From Ceratodon purpureus (Eukaryota > Streptophyta > Bryopsida > Pseudoditrichales > Ditrichaceae), in contig CM026425.1 of NCBI GenBank assembly GCA_014871385.1, positions 2,331,684 to 2,395,683 on the forward strand: DNA of 64,000 nt. The letters run 5' to 3'. The position numbers were made by a program, and so were the translations under genes. The notes beneath the pieces were generated by a model. The model searched no databases, was not told the DNA's origin, and worked only from the letters and a program-made list of their open reading frames with translations. This document shows positions 34,904 through 47,261 of this stretch, piece by piece. Each line of letters begins with the position of its first letter. Position 1 is the stretch's first letter.

Positions 34904-37900
34904 GGTTAGACAGATAAAGTCTATGGAGTGTGATTGATTATGTATGATTTTGTTACATATTTGCCGATGTGGGAGTAAATGTGGGTAAGCGTCGTCCCGG
35001 GTGCTTCCACACCAATAATAATTTTAGGCAACATGCCAATATGGCTGCAACTGCTCCTGGTCCCTCGCGCCCTCCCTCGTTCCAGCCTTCCAGCCCCAGC
35101 AGCTTCATCGGCTGCCATCGCCCCGATCCTCCAACTGCCCCGAACTTTGCTGCACTGGAATACTGCACTGGGAGTTAAATCCCATTTGTGTCGATGGAAA
35201 GACAGAATCTCGAACCGAATATTTCCTTGCGCATGCTCATCTTCCACTGTGCCCAACGTGCCGGAGCGCCGGTTTGCACCGAAGAATATCGGGTTCGGCT
35301 CAAAGGGAGAAAATAGAGACTCCTTTTTTGATTAATTTCTCCTTCTGATTCCATCTAATTAGTGCACACTAATTACCTATGTTTATGATGAGGTCTTTAT
35401 GTTGTTCTTCTTCGACACATGCCATTGAGTTTTTTAATTGCATTTTAGTCAGGACAACACTTTATTTTCTATCAATTATTTAAAAAACTGGAAGGACAAC
35501 GGTTTACTACTAGGATGTAATACTGATTGGAGTCCTCTCTATTTTTAAAGTATATTGTACATATATACGTAAATTCCAGAATTTCTGAAGATTTCTGTGA
35601 TATTAACTATTAACATTTTAAGCCTGTGCTGCAGCTCATGTTTTATTACCATTGTAATTCATATTTAATTGGTAACATCTTATTGCTTTTCAGGGACTGT
35701 GCTTTTTTAATGGTGATATCCCTGGATGATCGCAAGCTATATTTAAACAGTAATGTGATACTGTATATTGTTGCACATAGGTACAACTGCGTGTGATGAA
35801 ACAATTTTTTAATTTGTTTTAAGAACTTTATACGATATAGAAAGCTTATTTGGTACAGGTACTATTGCTACGTGCAGGTACAACTGCGGAAATAGCTTGT
35901 TGGAAAGAATGTTAGCACAATGGAATGGGAAAGTATATGGTATTGGCTCATTAGAATAAGCAGTTGATTAATTGTGGAGGTGGTGATGCATTGCAATGTT
36001 TGCTTATCATAGATTCATTATACAGTGATTCTCTAATCTCCTTGGCTGTAATTGAATGTGACTTGATTAAGTATCTCTGTTGTTTAAGGTTTTCTCTTTA
36101 GATCTTGGTCGACTCCTCCGTCTTTTGCTCCATGCTTATTTTATAACCACCGATTGGCTGCATTGAGATTCTGAGGGTTTCATATAAATTCTAATAAATT
36201 TTAATGGATAGCATGGTAGTCATGGAGTCCATTAAGTAGTGCACATGTTATGTTTGTAAGTATTTTATGTTTTTTATAAGTATATGTTTTACTTTTGCAT
36301 TTTTTTCATACATATTTCAAACTCCATATTGAAATTCTATCTTTTTACAAGATGGATGATGTAATTCCTCACATTTAAACGTCAAGATTCAAATTCCAAT
36401 TCTATGCAGAGTATTGCCTGTTAGTTGCAATTTGGTCGCTTAGGTCACAAAGGGTTAATCCACAGTTCATTTTATCATAGTTCAAGCTTCACTGGAATTA
36501 CACACCAACTATAAGAGTACACATAAGGTAGGAAAACCAAAAACGGATAATGCCCACAAGGCGTGCAGTAGAGTTGTAGTGAAACATGGACATTGTAGAC
36601 TGAAAACAAAGAATCTCTGCACGACCAGCCAAGTTTTGGTGGATCAATTAGGTTTTGCCACATAATATCAATTGTGCTTTTCTTTACTAGTCTTACGTCC
36701 ATTTTTCCGTGATATTAGTTAGCGGTTTTAGAACACAATCACGATTGGTTCAGGAAGAGTCTAGTATACAAGAAGGGGGTTTGACAAACTTTCGGCTTTC
36801 AAAGATTCTAGAGAATTACCCGGCCAGCGCTCCCCGCGCCCTCGCTGCTTTCTTCAACACCTGGTACTCCAGGCCTCTCTTCATCACGCGAATTGATCCA
36901 ACGCTGCAGTGGCAATTCACTCATCATGATAGGGGTAGGTTCCTCTAGTTCTGGTTCCCCGCCACTGGCGGTTGTTTTTAACTCGCTGTGACTCGTCCTC
37001 TTCTCCCGCCAACCCGGTCACGGGTTCGGTTGCGATGTGTATTTTACTGTTGCTCTGGCAATGGTAATAAAGATACCATTTGTTCCCAAAAATTTTAAAA
37101 AAATAAAAAATCTAGAGAATTATTTACAAGGAATAAAAATACAAAAAAAATTCTTCTTCTTCATCTCAAAAAAATTTCACATAATTTTTAACTCAATTCC
37201 TTCTGGTCGAATCACCTTATTTTCACATTTTTGGTTTCTCTACCTTAGTCCCAGTTTGGGTCCCTGTTGGATTTGTGCGCCTCCACCTTCCGTTTCAGAG
37301 AATTCGGGTTTGCTCGTGGCTGTGAAGACACTCATCATTTGGTGGACCACCTCGTCGGCAATGTGCAGGGTATCATTTTGGCAGGATGCAACATAGTCCC
37401 ACCCTTCTTAGTCCGTCTTTTTCAAGCCTTTCAAGTTGCCAATCTCATGAATCACACAGATCCAAATTCATCACTGCAACCTTCAAACTACATGCTGCTG
37501 ACTACCAATCCATAGAACACTTTTTTTTAAAACTCTCGAAGAAATTCCTCAACAAACGAATCGCTAGAATTTCATACCATACAAACCACATTCTTCTCCA
37601 CCTCTTTCTAGAAACCAAAAACACAAACTCAACTCATCTTCATTTCACTCCTAGTGAATTCCCTGCACAGTCAGCACTTTCCCATGTGCTTCAACCGCAA
37701 CATCCAATGAAGTTTTGGTGTTTTAAGCTTCACTGGAATCATGAGGTTATGAAGCAACAACTGACTTGAGTGGACAAATGATTGGCATGAGAATTCGAGA
37801 GCTCAGGAAGAAAATGCGGGATCCAACTAGAATCTTTAAGAGAATGTTAATGAGAGTGCGGCGGTCGTTGATCTACCTTTCTCTTGCGGTAGAAAACTTG

Positions 37901-39815
37901 TCACTGGAGGTAAGTTGTTCGTTAAGTTATTCGGTACTTACAGGTTGGTTTTCCTTCAATTATTGTATTTTCTCCTTGTTTATTTCTGACTTAGCTATCC
38001 TGGTTTTTTTAATCTTTTATGTTAAATTTTATTTTTGACACAAGTAAAAGCAAGGATTCTTAAATTATTATCACCAAAGTGCTGTGTGATGAGGTGTGAA
38101 CGTGTGAACGTGTGAACCACCCTACAACAAACATGTGGACTGCATCCTACTGGAATGATAATGCTTCTTTTATGTGTTACTATACTTACTTTACTTTGCA
38201 GTGTTCTTCAGAAACACGGCTCATAAAACAATAATATAATTTTCATGACTTACACGTCATATGCTTGTAATATCGATATATGGTATTATGGTAGTTTATA
38301 AAACAGTGGATTTCAAGGGCAGAGGTACCTCCATCCTATCAGATTAGGTGTAGGCACCAAACTAGTGTGTAGCAAACTAAAATTGATAAGTAGCGCTTAT
38401 TCTGTTCCTCAGAAACTAACTGTAAACCGCCACACTGCACTGTAATCAACTAATACTGTGGGAGCATAACTGATGTGGGTACATTCATCCATTTGAGCAA
38501 TTTCTCATCGAGTTGAACGAATTTCGTCCACTTTGGAAAAAAAAAATATCGTTGTATTGGGGAAAATTGATTGTTACTGGGCCATTCCAAAAACAAACGC
38601 ATCATTCTTCATCTTCGTAATAAAGTTGTCAAACAAGACCCTCCTAAAACGACTTTTCATTCTATATATTTTTTGTGCTAAATAATTTTTGAAATCTCTC
38701 CAAGTGTTACAAATATTAAAGGTAGAATGTATTTGTCTTAAGGATTCAACAATGATAAATACAAGCAAGAAGAACTTTCATTACCAAGAGCTCAAAATCA
38801 TGAGCCTTCACTCAAATCATTTGTACTCATGCTTTTCTATAAAAACAAAAGAAAGTAGACAAGGAGATTCATGCCTTGGAATATCTCAAAATGTGACATA
38901 GCATTGTGAAATGGTGTATGGTAGTATTTTTCCATAACACCATTTCATTGAATAACCTTATCCAGTTATTATAAAAAAAAGAATGTCTCTAACAATTTAT
39001 CTTCTTTTATTTCTACAACCATAGCATGGTTGTCTCTGGCATGTTCAAATGTAGTTCTAAAATAAGAAAACAAAAAATAATCAAAATTATAGCAATAGGA
39101 ATTTATGAAAAAATAAATTATCTTAGTGATATTTGGCTATTTTAAGATATTGAAACTATTATGTGATTTTTCAAGAAAAAAATATCAATAAAATGATTAA
39201 TTTTGATAAACAAACTTTAAAAAAAATTAATAACTTATGTGTGTGGAGGTACGTAAAGCAACTTTTCAAATGTGATATTGTTTCTTTTAGATGTATGTAC
39301 GCATTATAATTAAAATTACGTATGTCATTCTTAGAAGGATGCAATCATCAAAGGTGGCACAAATCATCTATAGAAAGTGTATAATTTCAATAAAAAAATA
39401 AATTTGTATTATGTCATGGGTTGAATAGCCTACCTTCCGTAGGCTTGTTTGCACCAAGGTGAACATCTTATATTCTTGAAAGGAGACACCTCCAAAATAA
39501 TTGTAGAAATAAATAGATATAGAACAAGTAAACGTCCAAGATTAATTATTACCTAATATTCAACTTTGACATTTTTAATTTATTTAACTCATATACATCA
39601 TGCAATGTTCAAATATTAAAATTGACAAACATAATACCAAATTTGGACGCAAATGCAATGAGAAAAGTGGTGGGTTCCAATCATGTTAAACTAACTCCAT
39701 ATCCATGGTGCTAGTGTTTTAACATGGCTATAACCTCAATCTTTTATTGTAATTTATTGTTCAAATGTGGCATTTGATATCTTGGATAGATTCAAATTAC
39801 TTGACAAAAAGACAC
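34904..39815. other. long AT-rich intergenic region, no gene seen
   Basis: A GC-richer island at about 34975-35320 carries Pro/Ser-rich short frames that could be a gene fragment. Another small GC-rich patch lies at 36825-37035. Short frames near 37267-37769 have no recognisable domain. From 38 to 39.8 kb the DNA is very AT-rich. A small GTGTGAACGTGTGAAC tandem occurs near 38095-38115. No RNA gene was found. Confidence 0.4.
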
Positions 39816-39819
39816 TTAA

Positions 39820-40664
39820 CCCCAAATGTTGAAATCAACCCAATCAGGGTCGATTTCAGCTCAGTCAAGCTTGCAGTTACTAAATTTAGATCATATAAAG
39901 ATTTTATTTTTTAGACAAGTTGTAGAGTTTTTCCATACCTTTCCAAAAAGTCATCTCATGCTTCAAAATTCCTCATACTTTAGAAGATATTCCGAGTCAA
40001 AGTTAGAAAACACTATTTGAAATCTGCCCAAAACTGCCCAAACTGCGGTATGTGCTCATTTATTCTCAAAAACTGCCCAAAATCAATTCAATTGCAGAAA
40101 CTTCAAAAATTCACCAAAAACAGAGATTTTACTTTTTTTCAACTTTTGTTTGTTGTTCAAGTAAATAAGGTATTAAGGCATGATTTCACTGTTTGAATTT
40201 TCAATCCAATTATTCTTCACATGCCTTTTTTTCTTGTCTGAGATTGGCCTTTGTAGTTGAATTTCAGTATACCTCCATGTGAATAATCAAGCACTTCTTT
40301 AGGTTTTATAGGTTGTATGAGGGTAAAAATTGCAAAGGCATGTTCGTAACTCACCCAAAAACTAAAATTTGAAGAGCTTCATATCAAATTTTCTCTCGAA
40401 AATGGTTTTTTGGCCCTCAAGAAACTAGTGATTCTTTTTTCAACAAGCAAAAAAAACTTATTTTCCATCTTTAGACATTACGATCTCACAATTGGTAAGG
40501 ACTTTGACTTTAAGATTTGATCTACATATGAACATTCAAGTTAGGTACAAGATCTTACGGTTGCATAATCAAAAATACATCAAAAATTAAAAATTTGCAC
40601 CTTGCATTTAAAGAGGGCAGTTTTGAGGGGTTTTTGCAATTTTGAGGCAATTCAACATTAGGGG
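39820..40664 (-). mobile_element. non-autonomous piggyBac-type MITE, member 2
   Basis: 845 bp between TTAA at 39816-39819 and 40665-40668. Terminal inverted repeats are CCCCAAATGTTGAA and CCCCTAATGTTGAA (13 of 14 match), the best-preserved ends of the family. Its interior matches members 1 and 4 in inverted orientation (for example ACTGAAATTCAACTACAAAG on the minus strand). No coding capacity is seen. Confidence 0.75.
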
Positions 40665-40668
40665 TTAA

Positions 40669-41633
40669 TTAATGTTGATTTTCTACCAAAAGAAATTGGA
40701 ATTCTTGGCTCTTTTTTATATCTCATGCTTGGTATATTTCATACATTGCATGTACAGCAAGCAAATCAAGGATGCCCAATATCACTGAATACTTGATCTT
40801 TGACACCCAATTCTTTATCCATTTGTTTGTACAAATCTTTTGGAGGTGTCCCCTCCAAGAGTTTAAGATTTTTAAACTTTGTGCAAATCAAGCTCAATGT
40901 AAAGATTGCACAACATAAGTTAGGGTACTCTTGGGCTGTGGACGGCGGTAGCTGTGTCATTAAAATTTGGGCTCCACTCAAATGTAATACAGGTAAGTTG
41001 CATTTTGCATTGGTTCAAATTCTACATGTTGCTTGCCTCTTTACAACAAGCCAATGAAGCCATGCTCTTCCTATGATTCATCATCTTTGCAAGCTGACAA
41101 ATTGAGATAGAACTCTGTAAGTTAGGTGTAAGTTAGATCAATTATGCTGTTCATGGCGATGTTAGGTGGCACTGTTGACTGGACCTCCACTTGGACATTG
41201 ACAATCTCAACACACTTCCCAAGGTCAATTTCATGAGTCATGATCCATTTTTCTAACTCTGGACTCAGTTTATGTATTGTTGACTTGTATCAATCATAAG
41301 TCAAAATTATGGGTCAACAAATTATTTTCCTTCCATTCTTCATTTCCTTTCGGTATTTTCACTAAAAAGCATGTACCATTACATGTATGTGTAAAGCAGC
41401 TTCAACTCTAGAATAATGGCAATGAAGCCCTTTGATGGAACCACGCCATCAATCTCCCCTGATTATTTGATGTTACATAGATTCTTGGACAATTAATGTG
41501 ATGAATTCTTTATTTTCTCCATTTCCAAAGCAATTTTATTAATAGTTCTTATTTGAGAACACTACTTTTTTGATAGATAAATTATGAAAATAAGAACTTT
41601 GATTGATCCACTGACATTACATTCCTCATCCAT
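40669..41633. other. spacer between MITEs
   Basis: AT-rich. A 71-codon minus-strand frame at 40766-40981 lacks an ATG and a known domain; it might be a fragment of something coding but I cannot support it. Confidence 0.35.
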
Positions 41634-41637
41634 TCAA

Positions 41638-42467
41638 CCCTTAAACGTCAAAGCAAGCCCCAAACGTCGAGCCTCATACGGGCTTTGAATGGCAAAAAAA
41701 TCCTTGATTTTGTGAAAGGGGGTGTGCTGAAATTGCCTTACATTCTCCAAAATTAAAACTACTTAAAGGGCAGTCTAAAAATGTCCAATTAAAAATCCGA
41801 ATGGTGGATATGTTGAAGTCAATGATGGAAAGAACCTCAAAAAATTTGAATGCAATCGGAGTAGATCTCAAATTTCTAGAAATTTTTGAAGAATAAATTG
41901 TATATTTCCCTTTTATTTCAAAGGGTAGTTTTGGTAAAAGGGGGTCCTTGGATGGACCCTTTGCCACGTCATAGGTATTGGATGAAACATTTGGATTGGA
42001 TCAAAACTATACGTGGATGAAAAAATAGATATTGAATGAAAACTAAACTTTGGATAATAGTTGTCATTTGGATGAAAATAATCAACAACCTCTTTAGATG
42101 GAAACAATTAGTTAGATGAAAAAAAAATTGGATGAAAAATGTCATAAATGTATATGAAAAGATATTGGGCCCATCATTTTGCAAGTGCCCACCCTTTGAA
42201 AATTTGTCTTGTCACTTTCTGCCCTATTGAATGACGGGCAACTTGGGCAAAAAATGAGAGATTTTGATTGGTTATTGGCTCCCTGGATTTTAGAGAGATT
42301 CTTCTAAAATTCATAACTTTTGCATCGTAATTCCAAATGCTTTGAAATTTGCGCCATTAGAGAGCTACACATGGTAAAAATATCAGAAAATAATAATATT
42401 CTGAAACCTTAGAATAGCCTGCCCAAAAGGGCTGCGACCCGAATTGGGTCTTAAGGGCTTTTAGGGA
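41638..42467 (+). mobile_element. non-autonomous piggyBac-type MITE, member 3 (diverged ends)
   Basis: 830 bp. The right end is TTAA at 42468-42471 after a TCCCTAAAAG-type terminus (read inward). The left end CCCTTAAACGTCAAAG is preceded by TCAA, a damaged TTAA, and resembles the end of the full piggyBac copies (CCCCTGAACGTCC). The interior shares GTGTGCTGAAATTGCC and CCAATTAAAAATCCGAA with the family. Its middle contains an expansion of TTGGATGAAAA-like words. Confidence 0.55.
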
Positions 42468-42639
42468 TTAATGCACTATGAAGTTTTGTTTGACGCTACC
42501 CCGAGGGTATACTAAAGTTTTGATGCCCAAAAAGTATACATTGCAAACAAAGATGATTTATTGATGATCATCAATTCATATAAGTGACGAAGTTATGTAT
42601 AAGCTTAAAAATTTGAGTCCTATACGTACTTGGAAAGGG

Positions 42640-43200
42640 GAAAAAATCTTTGATTTTGTAAAAAAGGGTGTGCTGAAAATGCCTTACATTCTCCAAAATT
42701 AAAACTACCAAAAGAATGATCTAAATTTGTCCGATTGAAAATCAAAATGTTAGATATGTTCATGTCAATAAGAGAAATAATCAAAAACAAAATTCAGTGC
42801 AATCAAAGTAAAACTACAATTTCTGAAATTTGTCGAAATGTACATTATATAATTCCTTTAATTTTGAAGATCAATCCTGATAATAAGAGGTCATGTAGAT
42901 GGAATCCTTGCCACGTCATAGATACTGGATGTAATTTGTTAAATCCGAATTAAAAATGGTGATTGGATGTAATATTTTTTGTGGATAAAAAAAGTTTTTT
43001 GGATGCAAATTGAATTATGGATTGATAATTTTCATTCGGATGAAACATTTTCAGGAACAAAAGTAAGTTCTGTGGATGGAAACTATTAATAAGATGAAGA
43101 ATGTCTATCAGATTAAAATTGTCATCAATGGGCATGGATGAAAAAACATTGGACCCATTATTTTGCAAGTGTCCACCCTTTGAAAATTTGTAATGTGAAG
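42640..43200 (+). repeat. second copy of the member-3 interior, degraded MITE
   Basis: This region aligns with 41690-42205: shared anchors include GCCTTACATTCTCCAAAATT, CCTTGCCACGTCATAG and CCACCCTTTGAAAATTTG. It also carries GGATGAAA-type words. Clear termini and target duplications are not visible, so it is a partial or decayed fifth member. Confidence 0.6.
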
Positions 43201-43385
43201 TCATATTTATATAAGCTTCAAAATATGTTAATTTTACAATTTTCATCACAAAGGCTTACTCAATAAACATATTCTTATTCCATAGATAGAAACACCGGAC
43301 CAAAGGTTGGCATGAACAGAGTGTTTGTTCCTTATGTCAGAGGCCGAGTATCCATTGGATAAAGGATTCTTATTCCATACATTAA

Positions 43386-44236
43386 CCCCTAAAGTTCTGA
43401 GGGTATTTTTCATCAAAACTGCCTCAAAACAGCCCCTCTTCAAAACAAGGTGGCTTTTGCAAACTTGGGGTCTTTTTTAGAACATCTAACCGTAAGATCT
43501 TGTAGCTAACTTTTATGTATACATGTCAACCAAATCCCTCACACTCATTCTTCACCAATTGCAAGATCATAACGTTCAAAGTAGAAAAACAAGTTTTTTT
43601 TCCCTGCAAAAAAAGGAGACAACAGAGTTTTGAAGGCCCAAAAAACCATTTTTTTGCATTATGGATTTTGGGGGTTTTGATGCACGTCAAAGAAAACTGA
43701 GTTAGCTAATTGTACTAAGAAAATTATATTCAAAGAAGTTGTAGAAAGTTGCCAAAAAAATCATTTTCTGCTAGGGGATATACTGAAATTCACAAACAAA
43801 GGCCGTTTTTGGACAATAAAAATAGCACATGAAAAAAAATTGGATTAAAAATCCGAACGGTGGGAACATGCTCTACTGCCTTCTCTATACATAGAAATTT
43901 TTATTTTTGAATAATATCAAAATCTCAATTTTTGGTGGAATTTCAAAGTTTCGTCTTTGGACAGATTTTGGCAGTTTTGGGCAGTTTTGGGCAGAATTTG
44001 CTGCATTCACAGTGGCTTAGAAAAATTCAGCAGCTGCCCAACGAGCAGCGTTTGGCACTCAAACCTTCATAACTTTTGATCTCAATGTCGGAATTGAAAA
44101 ATAAAAATATCCACACGAAGATCTCCAAATGGCCCACCTTCAATAAAAATTTCAGAAAATCCTGATATAAATTGCATTCATAGGTACATGCCCAAATTCC
44201 AAAAAAGCCCAAATGTGGCAGATTGTCCTTTAGGGG
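43386..44236 (+). mobile_element. non-autonomous piggyBac-type MITE, member 4
   Basis: 851 bp between TTAA at 43382-43385 and 44237-44240. Ends CCCCTAAAGTTC and, inverted, CCCCTAAAGGAC. The interior matches member 1 in the same orientation, including the TACTGAAATTCA and TTGGATTAAAAATCC blocks. It is non-coding. Confidence 0.75.
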
Positions 44237-44322
44237 TTAAGGGCTTTTCTTCTTGTTTGCAATTGTTATCCAACAAGTAAGTTCTCTTCTTGTTGACAAC
44301 TGCTAAAAATCGAGGCTACACG

Positions 44323-44651
44323 TAAGGTAACAATGGCAAAAACTGCTCAGGTCCAAAAACCGCCCAGTAGGCTTCTTGGCTAGGTCAAACAAACTCATCC
44401 AACTTGTTTCCTGAAAGTGTGCAAAAGTGCTCTAATTTCATCCATGCCTGCAAATTTTGAGTGCTTCTGATTGGTGTAGAAACACTCAAAAATTTATAGG
44501 AGATTATAGACTTACTCAAAAAATGATTTATTTTTAATTTTTTGGATGACTTTGCACTAGCTCTGTAGTTCATCCAAAAATTATAAACTTTTTCCAACTG
44601 TCCCAAATGAGCAAACCTGAAATTTGGACAGTTTCTGGGACCTCTACCTTA
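44323..44651 (+). mobile_element. small MITE with TAAGGTA...CCTCTACCTTA ends, copy a
   Basis: 329 bp, related to 45457-45852. The shared interior includes an AAAGTGTxCAAxAGxG block followed by TTCTAATT / CTCTAATT and a GATTGGT block. The right end CCTCTACCTTA is intact and the left end is diverged after TAAGGTA. The superfamily is unknown. Confidence 0.5.
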
Positions 44652-44927
44652 ACATGTCATGTGTTATTGTGTATTTAACAATACTCTGTCTGTAATGTAA
44701 TGCATGTATGACTACAGTATGTGCAGTTCATGCACATGAAATTGTGACTTAGAAATTAGTTTCTTTCATATTTTAAATATTTCAGAGAACATCATGTATA
44801 ACATCTCTCTAAGTCTATACTGCACATGATCTCTAAGATCGAGCCACTAACTTGTGTTAGAATATCTGGAGATGGTAGAATGTTGTTGATATTCTTCCCC
44901 TGACTCTGATCTCTGGACTTGATTATC

Positions 44928-45125
44928 TTAGCAATATCCACCAGCGAGGATGTGGCCTACAAGCACCAAGATGACACTTGTAAGTTGTAATGAACAACAT
45001 GCTAGAGATAAGCTTAGTGGTACTTGGTAACCAAAAATGAAATGGTGGGATACGTGGCCAAAAATGAAATGGTGGGAATGGCCACGTAATGATGTGAAGT
45101 TAAACGCATCAACAAATCCAAACAT
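44928..45125. repeat. short tandem and inverted repeat patch
   Basis: CCAAAAATGAAATGGTGGGA occurs twice (about 45030 and 45060). The pair TACGTGGCC / GGCCACGTA could form a small hairpin. No gene is supported here. Confidence 0.35.
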
Positions 45126-45456
45126 AGATCACCTTCATAGGTTGACTTTCCAAACATTTAGAGGTCACATGTGCCTTCCAAGTGACACTAAAGTATATTC
45201 ATCAAATTCTTTGTAGAACCCCTTTTTTAGAAAGTATAACACAGTACACTATATATGTATAACTTGCCAAATCTTGAAATCGTATTTTTAAGGTTTTATA
45301 ATCTTTTTTTAGATTCTGGGGGCCAAATTTGAGTTGTGAGACCCAAATAAAATGTGGAATCTTCGTCCCGTAAGACATAGAACCAATACCTTGCAAGTTT
45401 TGATGTTTAGCTAGGGTCTGCTTTGAGATTTCGCAAAGAGTTCAATGGATGTACTT

Positions 45457-45852
45457 TAAGGTAGAGGGCTGTATTCTCGAGCGGGTTGCAATCCCAACCC
45501 TTACTAATTGGGGAAGGGGTGTAAGGAACCAACCTACCTTACTTAAGAAAGTGTCCAAGAGGGTTCTAATTACGTCCATACTTGGGAAAATTGAAAGTTT
45601 ATGATTGGTTCTCATTGGTGCTAAAGCGTTCTATTTTCAGAATCCAACCGCTAATGAATGTAGGACTCTAGTGAATGGTCAATGGTCACGCTCTGCCTTC
45701 AGACTCAAAAATTCATAGAAAATTGTAGAAAGCTCCAAAATTAATTTTTTTGGGGGGGATGCCTTTGCAATAGCTTTGCGGAGCATCCAAAAATATTAAA
45801 AAAATTCTTTCACAAGTCTGAAATTCAGTCGGGAATATGAGCCTCTACCTTA
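45457..45852 (+). mobile_element. small MITE with perfect 11-bp ends, copy b
   Basis: 396 bp with perfect terminal inverted repeats TAAGGTAGAGG / CCTCTACCTTA; if the outer TA is the target site, the ends are AGGTAGAGG. It is homologous to the smaller copy 800 bp upstream and has no coding capacity. Confidence 0.6.
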
Positions 45853-47261
45853 GTATGTTCCATGCCTTCCTATCACACTTCAATATGAATTAATATCTTA
45901 GCCATAATTGAATACGGGGCTAGTATTGATACAAATTGCAAGATCAAATATTTAAACCAGCATATGCTAGCATATTGGGTGGCTACATACAAATTAACAA
46001 AAAAATAAACCTCAAAAAATCAAAATATTAAAACATACATACACAAACTCGAAGACCATACTAAAGAACACAAAAAGATATCCAAAAAACAAAGCAAAGA
46101 TTTCATTTTATGACCTACTGTATCACCATTGTAGGTTTGTTCTCTATCAAACAAATTTTTATTTTTTTGAAAGAATAAGGTTAGTCCCTAAAAAATTGAT
46201 TTTCTTGGTCTATATTTTTAGCAAAAAATCACTAAAAATAATCTTAAATGGCGTAGATATTAATAAATTTCACAAAAAAAACAAATTATTTTATTTTCAT
46301 TTTTTTGGTCTTAATAATTTTTTGATTTTTTTTTATTTTTTATTTTTTTTATTTTTTGTGGGGGAATTATCTATGAACAAACATGCTATGGTGTTACGGT
46401 ATTAAGCAAAGTTATAAAATAAAATTATAAAAATAAAAATTATAATAAAGACCTACCTTTGCAAAGTGGCTCTAAATCTTAGAAGGATCTGAATAGGCTA
46501 TGTAGCCTATGCATAACATCTTTCAAAGATTAAAGACCCTTCATTTACGTTGATTATTTTTATTAAATTTAATTGTATGTATGTATACAATATTTGGTTG
46601 CTTTGTAATATCAAATATTTCATTTGATATAATGAAGGTATTTTTACTATGGCAAAATATGTCGGAATTAGCCTTTATGGATAGTACTTTTTAGAAAGGG
46701 CATTGTTGATAAAGCAACCATGATGACTAGATGTGATGAATTTTTGTATGGTTACTTATGCACACCCTTTAGTGGTCATGTCACATCTATCATGTTTTAA
46801 TATAAGAGTATCTTTATCATTGTATTTGAAATAAGCTACCAAAAGGTGTGTTCTAATAAAATCTATGTAGGCACAAAGACCAAACAAATGTGCGTCTTTG
46901 AAGAAGACTTATGTCTTTAAAGATTTTTTAGTATTAACCCAATTCAATATGGTATAATATTATACTTGTAGTTTATAGAATAGATATTTTATTTTATATA
47001 ACTAAATTTCTTAACATTTTTTTTGTTCAAACAATAGTGTCTTTTTACAAACAACTTTAACATGTTTTGAATCTCGACCAACTCTGTAAGACGCATTCAA
47101 TCCAACCAAGAGATCTAAGCTCATTGTCAGACAATATGATCTCCACTACATATTAAAAAATTAATTATAATTATAATTATTTTTTTCCTAGGACATTTCT
47201 TAATAACAATAGACACTTAATTCAAAAGAGCCACTAAAGAGTTCTTCTTGGGATCAATTAC
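45853..47261. other. very AT-rich spacer
   Basis: Long A/T runs and no credible open frame. The short tandem of TCCACCAGACCAACAT-like units at about 47273-47302 marks the likely 3' tail of the adjacent LINE. Confidence 0.4.

Noticed and set aside
36960-37035. Possible tRNA-like stretch containing ACGGGTTCGGTTGC
   Set aside because: No matching acceptor, D or anticodon stems could be folded around it.
40766-40981. 71-codon minus-strand frame with protein-like composition
   Set aside because: No ATG, no recognisable domain and no convincing splice partners.
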